The position numbers and the translations under genes were made by a program. Below are positions 52,135-60,910 of a DNA stretch of 64,000 bases, piece by piece. The stretch is from positions 3,616,684-3,680,683 of the forward strand of contig NZ_JH600070.1 in the NCBI RefSeq assembly GCF_000245015.1, read 5' to 3'. The DNA comes from Beggiatoa alba B18LD (GTDB taxonomy: Bacteria; Pseudomonadota; Gammaproteobacteria; Beggiatoales; Beggiatoaceae). Positions within the stretch are counted from its first letter, which is position 1, and every line of letters begins with the position of its first letter. Under the pieces are notes generated by a model. The model did not search any database. It was not told where the DNA came from and saw only the letters and a program-made list of their open reading frames with translations.

Positions 52135-52542
52135 ATGTTAAAAATTGCCAAAGTGTTAGCGTTATCTGCTGTTTTAGGTGCTGGCGTTGCCGCAGCACCT
52201 GCACAAGCATGGTGGGGTGCTCCTGGGTGGGGTCCTGGTTCAGGTTCAGGTTGGAATGATTGGGGTCCTTTCGATGGTTCAGGTTGGGGCGATTTCAACA
52301 TGAGTATGGGCGGTGGTGGTCGTGGTTATGGTCGTCAATATAGTAACTATGGCTACTATCCTTATGGTGGTTACGGTGGTTATCCTTATGGTGGCGGTTA
52401 TGGCTATCCTTACGGCGGTTATGCACCTGCTACGCCTTATGGTTACGCGCCTGCCGCGCCTTATGGTTACGCCCCCCCTTATGGTGCTGTTCCTGCAATT
52501 CCTCCAACTGCACCAACAGCCCCCGCGCCAGATGCCAAATAA
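52135..52542 (+). CDS. Sulfur globule protein (Gly/Tyr-rich envelope protein)
   Basis: 135 aa with a signal peptide ([25 protein letters not shown]) followed by a highly repetitive Gly/Tyr/Pro-rich region. An early part [30 protein letters not shown] and repeated YPYGGY units closely resemble the sulfur-globule proteins (Sgp, CV1/CV2) of Allochromatium, which line the periplasmic sulfur inclusions of sulfur bacteria. A late Ala/Pro-rich tail contains PYGYAP repeats. AAGGAG lies 8 nt upstream. It supports stored elemental sulfur. The gene has its own promoter and terminator. Confidence 0.85.
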   Translation: MLKIAKVLALSAVLGAGVAAAPAQAWWGAPGWGPGSGSGWNDWGPFDGSGWGDFNMSMGGGGRGYGRQYSNYGYYPYGGYGGYPYGGGYGYPYGGYAPATPYGYAPAAPYGYAPPYGAVPAIPPTAPTAPAPDAK

Positions 52543-52586
52543 TTTAAGATAGTCTTTATCTTTGATTTAGAAGGCGTAGCGATATG

Positions 52587-52618
52587 AAAGGAGTGATATT
52601 TAAAATATCACTCCTTTT
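52587..52618. terminator. Bidirectional terminator after the sulfur globule gene
   Basis: Arms GGAGTGATATT (52590-52600) and AATATCACTCC (52604-52614) with flanking AAA and TTTT. It is between the convergent sulfur-globule and MarR genes. Confidence 0.8.
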
Positions 52619-52645
52619 ATGCTTTTAGGGTTTCTCAATTTTCCC

Positions 52646-53134
52646 TTATTTCCCCTGAATATCTAATACTTCTTGTTGTTCAAACATCGTAACTGCTTGT
52701 TGATGCAGACGGATTAATAAATCCATGAGTTGTTGCTGTTCTGAGAGAGAAACCGCTGCCAATAAGCGTTTTTGTCGCTTCATTGCTGCCTGCATCCCTT
52801 CTTGATGTACTGCTTGCCCTGCGGGGGTAAGCGTTAATTTTAAAATACGTCCATCCATTGGATTTGGTTCACGAATAATCCATTCTCGGCTTAATAAGGT
52901 ATTCACGGCTCGACTGACCCAACCTTTATCAACGCCTGTGTGTTTGCTTACTTCTTGTGCTGAAATAGGTGCATAGCGGGCTATTGTTGCAAGAACACGC
53001 CATTCTGTTAAGCCAATATTAAAGTGATGGTTGTAGTAGCGAGCGGCTCCCCGTGCGAGAATATTTGAAAGACGGGTGATTTGAAAAGAAAATAAATTTT
53101 CTAAGTCCAATCGCTGAAAATCTTGCGTACTCAT
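52646..53134 (-). CDS. MarR-family regulator
   Basis: A 162-aa winged-helix protein. The reading head is TEWRVLATIARYAPISAQEVSKHTGVDKGWVSRAVNTLLSREWI (about 43-86), followed by the wing NPMDGRILKLTLTPAGQAVH with the D-x-R typical of MarR. Helices at both ends form the dimer interface. The ligand and targets are unknown; the sulfur-globule gene converges with it, so a regulatory link is only a possibility. Confidence 0.9.
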   Translation of the reverse strand: MSTQDFQRLDLENLFSFQITRLSNILARGAARYYNHHFNIGLTEWRVLATIARYAPISAQEVSKHTGVDKGWVSRAVNTLLSREWIIREPNPMDGRILKLTLTPAGQAVHQEGMQAAMKRQKRLLAAVSLSEQQQLMDLLIRLHQQAVTMFEQQEVLDIQGK

Positions 53135-53371
53135 ATTGATACCATGCCTAGTATAGAAGTCAGATGTCTAGCTATTTATCCACAGTGTTCTGTGGCAAAA
53201 TGACATCATTTTGTTGTCATTAGAAGAATTATGCTGAAAATTACGTGGTTTTGTTATCTTAGTTAAAAAGATTAAAACGAGTTTTTTTAATCCATTAAAC
53301 AGCTTTTGAGTATTAATCAGCTATTTTTATAAGAAATTATCCGAAGGTCTAAGGGAGTGTGAAAATTTATC
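53135..53371. other. Divergent intergenic region (MarR/CAP gene)
   Basis: About 240 nt holding both promoters. ATGACATCATTTTGTTGTCAT (53200-53220) contains the palindromic ATGACATCAT-like half-sites and is a possible MarR operator. No other feature seen. Confidence 0.4.
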
Positions 53372-54163
53372 ATGCTAAAGCCTGTTTTTTATAGCGTATC
53401 ACTGTTGATAAGCCTTAGTTTATTGAGTGCTTGTAGTTCTCATGAGCGTTCATCCTCTATTCAACGCACTACCCGTCAAGCGGGCACGCCGTCATCGATA
53501 GCGGCTACAGAACCAACACGGCAAATTGATCCTGCTTTAGCCGATACCTTAAAAAATCAGACGGCAATGACCGAGGCTAATAATACGCCTGCAACAGTTC
53601 CTAGCTCAGCAACTACAACTTTGCCCGCTGTTTCTGAACCGCCTGTTATTACAACACCACCAGCAACAACCGTTGCAATAACACAACCTACCTTAGCAAC
53701 ACCTGTTTTACAATCAATGCCCATCACAGAAGATGTTAATGAACCCCCAGAATTTAAGGGGATTGTTTCCAGCCATAATCAATGGCGACAAAAGGTGAAT
53801 GTGCCTGCATTACGATGGTCAACGACGGTTGCTGCAACCGCACAAGCATGGGCAAATCAACTGCAAACTAAGGGTTGCCCCTTAGAACATAGTAGCCAGC
53901 ACCAATATGGTGAAAATATTGCCGCAGGCACAGGAATGAGTTTAACGCCTGAGGGGGTTGTTGCTTTATGGGCAAGTGAAGTCGGCAACTATGATTATGC
54001 AATGAATCGTTGTGCAACGGGGAAAGTTTGCGGACATTACACGCAAATTGTTTGGCAAAGTAGTACAGAAGTTGGGTGTGGCAAAGCCAGTTGTGGCAAT
54101 CAAGAAGTCTGGGTCTGTAATTACAATCCCGCTGGAAATTATGTGGGCAGAAAACCTTATTAA
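53372..54163 (+). CDS. CAP-domain lipoprotein
   Basis: 263 aa with a lipoprotein signal (LLSLSLLSACSSHE; Cys21 would be lipidated). A low-complexity Ala/Pro/Thr linker (about 30-125) leads to a CAP/SCP domain (about 130-263): VSSHNQWRQKVNVPALRWSTTV, CPLEHSSQHQYGENIAAG (H/E site), VCGHYTQIVWQSSTEVGCGKA and WVCNYNPAGNYVGRKPY. CAP domains are secreted proteins with lipid, metal or unknown peptide-binding roles. Here it is tethered to the envelope. Ends near dut. Confidence 0.88.
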   Translation: MLKPVFYSVSLLISLSLLSACSSHERSSSIQRTTRQAGTPSSIAATEPTRQIDPALADTLKNQTAMTEANNTPATVPSSATTTLPAVSEPPVITTPPATTVAITQPTLATPVLQSMPITEDVNEPPEFKGIVSSHNQWRQKVNVPALRWSTTVAATAQAWANQLQTKGCPLEHSSQHQYGENIAAGTGMSLTPEGVVALWASEVGNYDYAMNRCATGKVCGHYTQIVWQSSTEVGCGKASCGNQEVWVCNYNPAGNYVGRKPY

Positions 54164-54166
54164 CAT

Positions 54167-54193
54167 AATCATTACTCGTGCACTGTAATGATT
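54167..54193 (+). terminator. Weak stem-loop after the CAP gene
   Basis: Nine-bp arms AATCATTAC/GTAATGATT with a 9-nt loop, followed by GTTTACTT. The dut start codon is 28 nt downstream. Confidence 0.4.
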
Positions 54194-54220
54194 GTTTACT
54201 TCATATCTGTTTAATCTGTT

Positions 54221-54679
54221 ATGCGACAAATTGAAACAAAAATCATCAGTCCTTTACTTGGCAAACAAATTCCGCTGCCTACTTATGCAACTGAAGGCGC
54301 GGCGGGGATGGATTTACGCGCTTGTTTAGAAGAGCCTATTACTTTGCAGGCGGGGGAAACTCGCTTAATAAGTAGTGGAATTGCTATTAATATTCATGAT
54401 AAAGACCTCGCGGCTGTCTTATTACCTCGCTCAGGGTTAGGCACAAAATACGGTATTGTCTTGGCAAACTTGGTTGGTCTGTGTGATTCTGATTATCAAG
54501 GTGAAATTCAAATTGCGGTCTGGAATCGTAGTCAACAGGCTTTCACCATTCAACCAGGAGAGCGTTTGTGCCAATTGGTGTTTGTGCCCGTTGTTCAAGT
54601 TCAATTACAAATCGTTGATAATTTCAGCCAAAGTAGTCAACGGGGCGAAGGTGGCTTTGGACACACAGGCAGACATTAA
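54221..54679 (+). CDS. dut: Deoxyuridine 5'-triphosphate nucleotidohydrolase
   Basis: 152 aa with all five dUTPase motifs: AAGMDLRAC (1), [13 protein letters not shown] (2), [24 protein letters not shown] (3), [17 protein letters not shown] (4) and the C-terminal [12 protein letters not shown] (5). The homotrimer hydrolyses dUTP to dUMP. In many gammaproteobacteria dut follows coaBC (dfp), which is not present here. Confidence 0.97.
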   Translation: MRQIETKIISPLLGKQIPLPTYATEGAAGMDLRACLEEPITLQAGETRLISSGIAINIHDKDLAAVLLPRSGLGTKYGIVLANLVGLCDSDYQGEIQIAVWNRSQQAFTIQPGERLCQLVFVPVVQVQLQIVDNFSQSSQRGEGGFGHTGRH

Positions 54680-54721
54680 TACTTTTCTTCTCCTTCATCA
54701 CCTTACAGCAGACTGTGGATT

Positions 54722-55930
54722 ATGATAGATCAATCTTCTAATCGCCCTCTCATCCTCATTATTGATGATAGCTCGCTGAATTTAAAAATTTTAGATGTAA
54801 TTCTACGCAAGCATAATTTTGAGGTCATTATTGCCCATCATGGCGATGCTGGTTTAGAAGCCGCCATTAAATACAATCCTGATTTAATCCTGCTAGATGT
54901 CATCATGCCTGGTGGATGGGATGGATATGAAACCTGCCAACGGATTAAGCGTATTCCCAGTTTAGAACAAGTCCCTGTGTTGTTTTTATCCGCATTAGAT
55001 GATACAGAAAATAAAGTTCGCGCCTTTTTAACGGGAGGGGTGGATTATGTCAGCAAACCTTTTCAAGAAGATGAGTTACTTGCCCGAGTTCGCACGCATT
55101 TAGAACTATCACATTTACGCAAGAATTTAGAACGAGAAGTTCTGTATAAAACTCAGAAAATTCAATCATTATTGGAAGTCTTACATCTTTCTTATGATAG
55201 AGCGCAACAAGCCTCTGTCATGAAATCCGAATTTTTACATAAGATTAGCCATGAATTTCGGACACCGATGAATGTGATTCTCGGCATGACAGATACCTTG
55301 ATTGAAGATACTGAACTTGATGAAGAGCAAATACATTGCGCTAAAGCCGTGCGTAAAGCAGGCAAGCAATTAATGGGTATCCTTACGGATATGTTGAACT
55401 TTTCACAACAATCTAAAGGTGATCCTAGACAAATTATTTCTGAATTTCGGTTAGATGAATTACTGCGTCATGTGTTGCAAGGAGATTTATCTGAACGTGC
55501 AGACGTTAAACAGTTAGATATTATTGTTGATATTTCGCCAAAATTACAAAGAGTTGTACGCGGTAATCACGATTATTTATTTGAGACCTTGACAAAATTA
55601 TTGGATAACTCCGTTAAATTCACCCGTCAAGGGAGTGTGCTTGTCAAAATGCAGCCCTTAGAAGAAGTCGAGGGAGGACAACGTGATTTATGGGTACATG
55701 TCGAAGTTGTTGATACGGGTATCGGCATTATGCTGGAAAAACAGCAACATGTGTTTGACCCATTCACACAAGCGGATAGTTCAACGACCCGTATTCATGA
55801 AGGAATGGGCATGGGGCTTGCCCTTGCAAAATTATTCGTTGAAAACATGGGGGGGCGCATCGGCTTAGAAAGCGTCTTAGGCGAAGGCAGCAATTTTTGG
55901 TTTGATGTGCCATTAGAATTAATAGACTAA
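54722..55930 (+). CDS. Hybrid protein: N-terminal receiver plus histidine kinase
   Basis: 402 aa without membrane segments. Residues about 8-125 are a receiver (LILIIDDSSLNLKILD; phospho-Asp in NPDLILLDVIMPGGWDG; K in DYVSKPFQ). A short coiled coil leads to HisKA (about 160-225) with the H-box SHEFRTPMNVILG, and to HATPase_c (about 255-395) with the N-box LTKLLDNSVKFT, VVDTGIGIM and MGMGLALAKLF. The order REC-HK means it is a response-regulated kinase that passes phosphate onward; the upstream sensor and final output are not in the window. It is 68 nt upstream of the 1350-aa glycosyltransferase gene. Confidence 0.9.
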   Translation: MIDQSSNRPLILIIDDSSLNLKILDVILRKHNFEVIIAHHGDAGLEAAIKYNPDLILLDVIMPGGWDGYETCQRIKRIPSLEQVPVLFLSALDDTENKVRAFLTGGVDYVSKPFQEDELLARVRTHLELSHLRKNLEREVLYKTQKIQSLLEVLHLSYDRAQQASVMKSEFLHKISHEFRTPMNVILGMTDTLIEDTELDEEQIHCAKAVRKAGKQLMGILTDMLNFSQQSKGDPRQIISEFRLDELLRHVLQGDLSERADVKQLDIIVDISPKLQRVVRGNHDYLFETLTKLLDNSVKFTRQGSVLVKMQPLEEVEGGQRDLWVHVEVVDTGIGIMLEKQQHVFDPFTQADSSTTRIHEGMGMGLALAKLFVENMGGRIGLESVLGEGSNFWFDVPLELID

Positions 55931-55998
55931 ACCCAGTTAGCCTTTTCAACTGTCATTGCTGACTACTCGTGATTCTTGTTACTGATTAAAAAAATATT

Positions 55999-58900
55999 AT
56001 GCTAAAAATCCGTCGTCGTAGAACTGCTATAACTGCTTTACGCGTTTCTATTATCATCCGTACAAAAGACCGTCCTCACTTATTAACCCGTAGCTTGCGC
56101 AGTTTAACCGAGCAAAAACGCCAACCTGATGAAGTCGTTATCGTCAACGATGGCGGAATTGCATTAGACAACGTAGTTACGCAATTCCCTGATTTAAATA
56201 TTCATTTAATCAATCATGCAAGCAGTCAAGGGCGGGCGAAAGCGGGTAATATTGGTGTATTAGCGGCACAAGGGGATGTTATTGGATTCTTAGACGACGA
56301 CGATATTTATCTGCCTGACCACTTACAACGGTTAGAACAAGTGATGTTGCAGTTCGACGCGCTTGTCGTATATTCAGGATGTCGTTTAGTACAACGTGAT
56401 TTATTAGGCGAGACGGTTTTACTACAAGAAAGTGCGTTAAAAGTCTTTAATGATGGCTTTGATGCGACTCGTTTACGTTATGAAAATTATATTCCGCTCA
56501 TTAATCTGCTCATTGAGCGGGATTTATGGCTAGAACAAAATGGCTTTGATGAGGCATTTGAGGCATTTGAAGATTGGGATTTATTGATCCGACTGTCTGC
56601 ACAAACTAAGTTTTATCATCTAAATCGGATTACCACAGAATATGCCGTATGGGGTAGTAGTCAAATTACCCGCGAAATGGATAAAACACGCTGGAAATTA
56701 GCTTATCAGCAAATTATTAATAAACATATCTTGGCATTGCCCGCAGAACAGCAACTAGCCCTATTAACAGATTATTGGATAGTTAGCCAAGAACGGCGTG
56801 CTAGTGCGCAAGATGCGCAACAGTTGACCCATACCTTGCAGTATCAATTACAAGAAAAACAGCAACAAGTGTCACAATTACAGGCACAACTGCAAAATCA
56901 ACAGTTAATGCATCAAACCCAATTATTGGAACATCGTGAACATAGTGCCGTTTTACAAACCCGTTATGAAACGGAATATACCAAGTTACAAGATTTACAC
57001 ACGGAACAAACACAACGTTTTAACCAGCAATCCACCTATTTTTATCAGCAACAAGAACAGCAACAAGCACAATTAAAACAAGCACAAGAAAAAATTACGC
57101 AGTTACAGGCAGAAGTTGAGGAGCTGGTTACAGAACAAAACCGCTTACAACAGATTGATAAACAACGTGAACATCAGATTCAGCACTTACAAAAAGCGTT
57201 ACATGAAACCAGTAAGCAAATTTCTGTCGGTATGGGGCGGAATATGCTGGAGAAAGTCCTTGCCTACGCGCCAAATGCTTATGCATTAGCCAGTTCATCA
57301 GGCAATTTATTAGAAGATTATCAACGTTTGGTCGAGTGGATACGCAATAAAGCACACACACTCAACACATGGGAAACAGAGCAACAGCAATATCTCCCCC
57401 GTATTCATGAAACCTATCAGCATTTACAAACACAACTGACGGAATTAATTCATCATTTAACGACATCGCGCTGGCATTTTGTGCGCCGTTATCGGGGATT
57501 AGCACAACAAATCGAATTACAAGCCCATCAGTTACAACAGCATCTTAAGCATTATGTAGATGGCAATCAGGTAGTTGTCACCCGTTTAGCCTTAGCGGGT
57601 GTAGAAAAACAAACCCTATCATTGCCGATTCCTGCACCACGTCCTTTATCGGCGGTCTATCCGACCTATATGTCTATTGCAGGCAATGTGGAAAAACCGC
57701 ACTTTATGGAAGGTGTTGCCGAATTAGGTAACGTGCCGTTTTTCCTGACACAAGGTAAAACCTTAGTCTTTACCACACATTGCACACTGAATGATTTTTT
57801 CCGTCTGGATGTATTATTAGCAACTTGCGTGCGTATCAATCCCAGTCGCGTCCGCGTTTTAATTCGTTTATTGGATACAGGGGAAGTCATTCGTGACCTT
57901 TTTATCGAAGCGATGGAAACCTTTGATAATCGTTACTATCCCATTTGTTTTGAGCCGATTGCTGATTCTGCGAATCAAACCTATCAGATTGAAATGGAAT
58001 CTCCTGACGCAACGGATAGCACTTGTATTGCTGTGTGGTGTCATCACAAGCAACCGCGCTTAAATCAGGGGCAACAACTACCTGATAACGTTATTGATAT
58101 TGCGCCACAAGTTTTACCTGCATGGTTACAAGAAAAATTATTAACCTTTCCTATGCCTAGCGCGTTGCAACAGCATCATGCGCCTCATATTTTTTTAATT
58201 CATGGGCTTGTGCCTAGCACGGCGTTACTTACCTTACACAGTCTGATTACCCACATCGGACAAGCCTTAAGCCACGCAAACACGCAAGGGCAAATTGTGG
58301 TATCAGGAACAGCAAATTATGAAATTCAACAATATTGTCAAACACATGCTATTCCGCTCTTAAAATCACAGACTTTTGTAGAAGAATTACAATGGGTAAC
58401 ACAGCAATGTCATGCAGAACAAATTTTATGGCGTGTTGCAGTCAGCGCATTACCCCATATCAGCCTTGTAACACAAGCACATGAGATTCTAAAACAAGAA
58501 GATATTGCACTCATCATGCCTGTGGAACAGTTGACGAATCAGACGATTCGCGCAGCGTATGCCGTTTTACTGCGAGATGGGATTGTGCATTGTGCCGCTC
58601 TTGGTGAGAACATTAATCATCCTTATCATCGTTTTGGGCGTGATATTCAAGCAGGTAATAGTGGATTAATCACGCTCCGTGTGCGCTGTTTAGCCAAGCT
58701 CGACATTGCTCAATTAAGTACATATCACACCCAACTGTACCAATTAACAGATTTAATTTGGCAACTTCAAGCGCAACATCAACGGAGTTATTATCAAGCG
58801 ACATTCAGTTATACGACTGAGCAGGCAATTGATAAACCTGATGAAAATCTATTAAACACTGATGCCACACAGTTTTATCAATGTTGGCAAAAGACATTAC

Positions 58901-60051
58901 CCACACAACATGCACCCTTTACCCACAGTTTGGATAGCTTAGTAAACCCACATGGAAAACTGACTATTCTTGTCATTGATGCAACGTTGCCCACCTTTGA
59001 TGAAGATTCAGGCTCATTACGAATGTTTTGCTGGCTGAAGATGATGGTTGCAATGGGTTATCACGTAACGTTCTTTGCTGATAATCAAGATGGTAATCCA
59101 AAATATCGCCATCCTTTAGAACAGAATGGCGTAGAAGTATTTTATGGGGGTTATACCATTGCCGATGCCCTCGCCCATCGTCATTTTGACTATGCAATTA
59201 TTTGTCGAGTGGATGTTGGACATCGTTATATTCCTTTCGTACGTTTATTAAGTCCAAAGACTTGTATTTTATACGATACTGTTGATATTCATTATGTCCG
59301 TGAATTGCGACGTGCGGAAATTGAAAACGACCCCAGTTTAGTACCTTATGCGCTGGCTTTAAAACGTAAAGAATTATCTAACTGCTTGTTAGCTGACTAC
59401 GTGATTACAGTCACAGAGGACGATGGGTTACATTTACGCCAAGAATTACCCCATCTCGCTTATTCCCTCGTGCCCAATATTCATCTACCTGCGCCCTTAG
59501 CTGAAACGAGCTATGCTGAACGTGATGGCTTAGTATTCATCGGAAACTATAACCATCAACCGAATGAAGATGCTGTTTATTTCTTTATAGAACAAGTCTT
59601 GCCTAAAGTTCGTGAACGCTTACCAGATGTTAAATTTTATATTTTAGGCAGTCATCTACGCGATAAGATGCGTACATTGGCGAATGAATACATCGATGTG
59701 ATTGGCTGGGTCGATAAAGTCGAGCCTGAATTTGCACAACGACGGGTTTTTGTTTCTTATCTGCGCTATGGGGCAGGCATGAAAGGAAAATTAGGACAAG
59801 CCTTAAGTTTAGGACTGCCTGTGGTGAGTACTAGCATCGGCGCGGAAGGTATGGGCTTAATGCATGAAGAAACAGCCTTAATTGCGGATGACCCTGAACA
59901 TTTTGCTGACGCTGTTTGTCGTTTATATACCGACTCAATATTGTGGGAAAAATTAGCCCAACAAGGTCGAGACTATATCGAAAATACTTATGGCGAAACT
60001 GCCATTAAACGTTATTTAACAACATTGTTTGATACAGTAAAGCCACTTTAA
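55999..60051 (+). CDS. Very large bifunctional glycosyltransferase (GT2 + coiled coil + GT4-like)
   Basis: 1350 aa. Residues about 14-230 form a GT2/GT-A domain (VSIIIRTKDRPHLLTRSLRSL, DEVVIVNDGG, GFLDDDDIYLPDHL, FEDWDLLIRLS). A glutamine-rich coiled coil spans about 275-400 and a helical region to about 520. A middle part (about 545-690) is unknown; another unrecognised segment (about 725-950) follows. The C-terminal about 350 residues are a GT-B/GT4 donor domain: LTILVIDATLPTFDEDSGSLRM, VIGWVDKVEPEFAQRRVFVSYLRYGAGMKGKLGQALSLGLPVVSTSIGAEGM. Such fusions occur in surface-glycan or glycoprotein synthesis. It lies next to the hybrid kinase gene. Confidence 0.88.
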   Translation: MLKIRRRRTAITALRVSIIIRTKDRPHLLTRSLRSLTEQKRQPDEVVIVNDGGIALDNVVTQFPDLNIHLINHASSQGRAKAGNIGVLAAQGDVIGFLDDDDIYLPDHLQRLEQVMLQFDALVVYSGCRLVQRDLLGETVLLQESALKVFNDGFDATRLRYENYIPLINLLIERDLWLEQNGFDEAFEAFEDWDLLIRLSAQTKFYHLNRITTEYAVWGSSQITREMDKTRWKLAYQQIINKHILALPAEQQLALLTDYWIVSQERRASAQDAQQLTHTLQYQLQEKQQQVSQLQAQLQNQQLMHQTQLLEHREHSAVLQTRYETEYTKLQDLHTEQTQRFNQQSTYFYQQQEQQQAQLKQAQEKITQLQAEVEELVTEQNRLQQIDKQREHQIQHLQKALHETSKQISVGMGRNMLEKVLAYAPNAYALASSSGNLLEDYQRLVEWIRNKAHTLNTWETEQQQYLPRIHETYQHLQTQLTELIHHLTTSRWHFVRRYRGLAQQIELQAHQLQQHLKHYVDGNQVVVTRLALAGVEKQTLSLPIPAPRPLSAVYPTYMSIAGNVEKPHFMEGVAELGNVPFFLTQGKTLVFTTHCTLNDFFRLDVLLATCVRINPSRVRVLIRLLDTGEVIRDLFIEAMETFDNRYYPICFEPIADSANQTYQIEMESPDATDSTCIAVWCHHKQPRLNQGQQLPDNVIDIAPQVLPAWLQEKLLTFPMPSALQQHHAPHIFLIHGLVPSTALLTLHSLITHIGQALSHANTQGQIVVSGTANYEIQQYCQTHAIPLLKSQTFVEELQWVTQQCHAEQILWRVAVSALPHISLVTQAHEILKQEDIALIMPVEQLTNQTIRAAYAVLLRDGIVHCAALGENINHPYHRFGRDIQAGNSGLITLRVRCLAKLDIAQLSTYHTQLYQLTDLIWQLQAQHQRSYYQATFSYTTEQAIDKPDENLLNTDATQFYQCWQKTLPTQHAPFTHSLDSLVNPHGKLTILVIDATLPTFDEDSGSLRMFCWLKMMVAMGYHVTFFADNQDGNPKYRHPLEQNGVEVFYGGYTIADALAHRHFDYAIICRVDVGHRYIPFVRLLSPKTCILYDTVDIHYVRELRRAEIENDPSLVPYALALKRKELSNCLLADYVITVTEDDGLHLRQELPHLAYSLVPNIHLPAPLAETSYAERDGLVFIGNYNHQPNEDAVYFFIEQVLPKVRERLPDVKFYILGSHLRDKMRTLANEYIDVIGWVDKVEPEFAQRRVFVSYLRYGAGMKGKLGQALSLGLPVVSTSIGAEGMGLMHEETALIADDPEHFADAVCRLYTDSILWEKLAQQGRDYIENTYGETAIKRYLTTLFDTVKPL

Positions 60052-60119
60052 TCTTGTAGTTACTGTGAAGTTATATCATACTTAAAAACTTGGATTTAAC
60101 TTAAGGTTATCAATAAGTG

Positions 60120-60614
60120 ATGAAAAGCTACTACGATATTCTTGGCGTAACCCCTGACGTAACAGAAGATGAACTGAAATTGATGCTCAGTGTTGCGTTA
60201 CAAAAATCTAGCAATGACAAGCAGAAAATGGCAGTAAAACGCATCTATCAGGTTTTAAATGCTCAGGAAAGTCGCAAAAACTATGAGAAAGCATTACGTT
60301 GTTACAATACGTTAGGCTTAGATTTCCCTGTGGAAGAAAAACAGTTGCAACAAGCTGCGAATAAGAAGCTACAAGCAACGAAAGAAGGTTCTAAACAGTT
60401 GTTGATTAACCGTGCTTTAGAAGAATTAACTAAGAACTATACTGCTTATAGTGAGTTAATGTTATCTAAAGAGGAATTTGTTGCGGTAAGTAAATTAGGT
60501 AATTTGAAAAAAGTCGCAGGTAATTCAGAAGGTAGCAGTAAAAACACGTTAATCATCATTGCGGTTGTCGTTGTGGTTGCATTAGCAGGTGCCGCTTTTT
60601 ATTTCACCCGTTAA
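60120..60614 (+). CDS. Tail-anchored degenerate J-domain protein
   Basis: About 164 aa. Residues 1-65 start like a J-domain (YYDILGVTPDVTEDELKLML) but the Hsp70-activating HPD tripeptide is absent, the region between the two main helices being ALQKSSNDKQKM. The middle is helical (about 70-135) with many Gln/Lys. The C-terminal about 22 residues (TLIIIAVVVVVALAGAAFYFTR) form one membrane anchor, so most of the protein faces the cytoplasm. Start ATG 60120; an adjacent GTG at 60117 is also possible. It follows the glycosyltransferase gene by 68 nt. Confidence 0.75.
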   Translation: MKSYYDILGVTPDVTEDELKLMLSVALQKSSNDKQKMAVKRIYQVLNAQESRKNYEKALRCYNTLGLDFPVEEKQLQQAANKKLQATKEGSKQLLINRALEELTKNYTAYSELMLSKEEFVAVSKLGNLKKVAGNSEGSSKNTLIIIAVVVVVALAGAAFYFTR

Positions 60615-60629
60615 GCATTGTAATACACT

Positions 60630-60662
60630 GAATTAACACTGATGAAATATCAGTGTTAATTC
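60630..60662 (+). terminator. Stem-loop after the J-like gene
   Basis: Perfect 14-bp stem GAATTAACACTGAT/ATCAGTGTTAATTC with a 5-nt loop, 16 nt past the stop. A T-rich tract is lacking (TATCTAA), so it is a stabiliser or weak terminator. Confidence 0.55.
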
Positions 60663-60666
60663 TATC

Positions 60667-60910
60667 TAACCTGAGTTCGGCGAGATTCTTTTAAAAAGAC
60701 AACAGCTTGTCTGAATCAGAATTTTCAGAATTAACAGAATTTAAACCCCTTACCCTCCCTTAAACCAAGAAATTAATGCGAATCACGTTTTTTAATTCTG
60801 CTAATTCTGAAAATTCTGTGAATTCTGATTCAGACAAAAAAAGACCTGCTAGGTTTTGAAAACCTAGCAGGTCTCTGTTTTGTTTTATAAAACTCACTAA
60901 ACTCAGGTTA
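60667..60910. repeat. Full composite MITE-like repeat of 244 bp
   Basis: Left end TAACCTGAGTTCGGCGAG (60667-60684) and right end CTCACTAAACTCAGGTTA (60893-60910) are imperfect inverted repeats. Inside: GACAACAGCTTGTCTG, CAGAATT nonamers, a mirrored CAGAATT array (60805-60835) and the AGACCTGCTAGG hairpin (60842-60874). Its right end overlaps the anmK stop codon. Confidence 0.8.

Noticed and set aside
52135-52542. Calling the Gly/Tyr-rich protein a generic low-complexity or PE-PGRS-like protein
   Set aside because: The signal peptide plus GWGDFNMSM and YPYGGY repeats match sulfur-globule proteins specifically, and the host has Sox genes.
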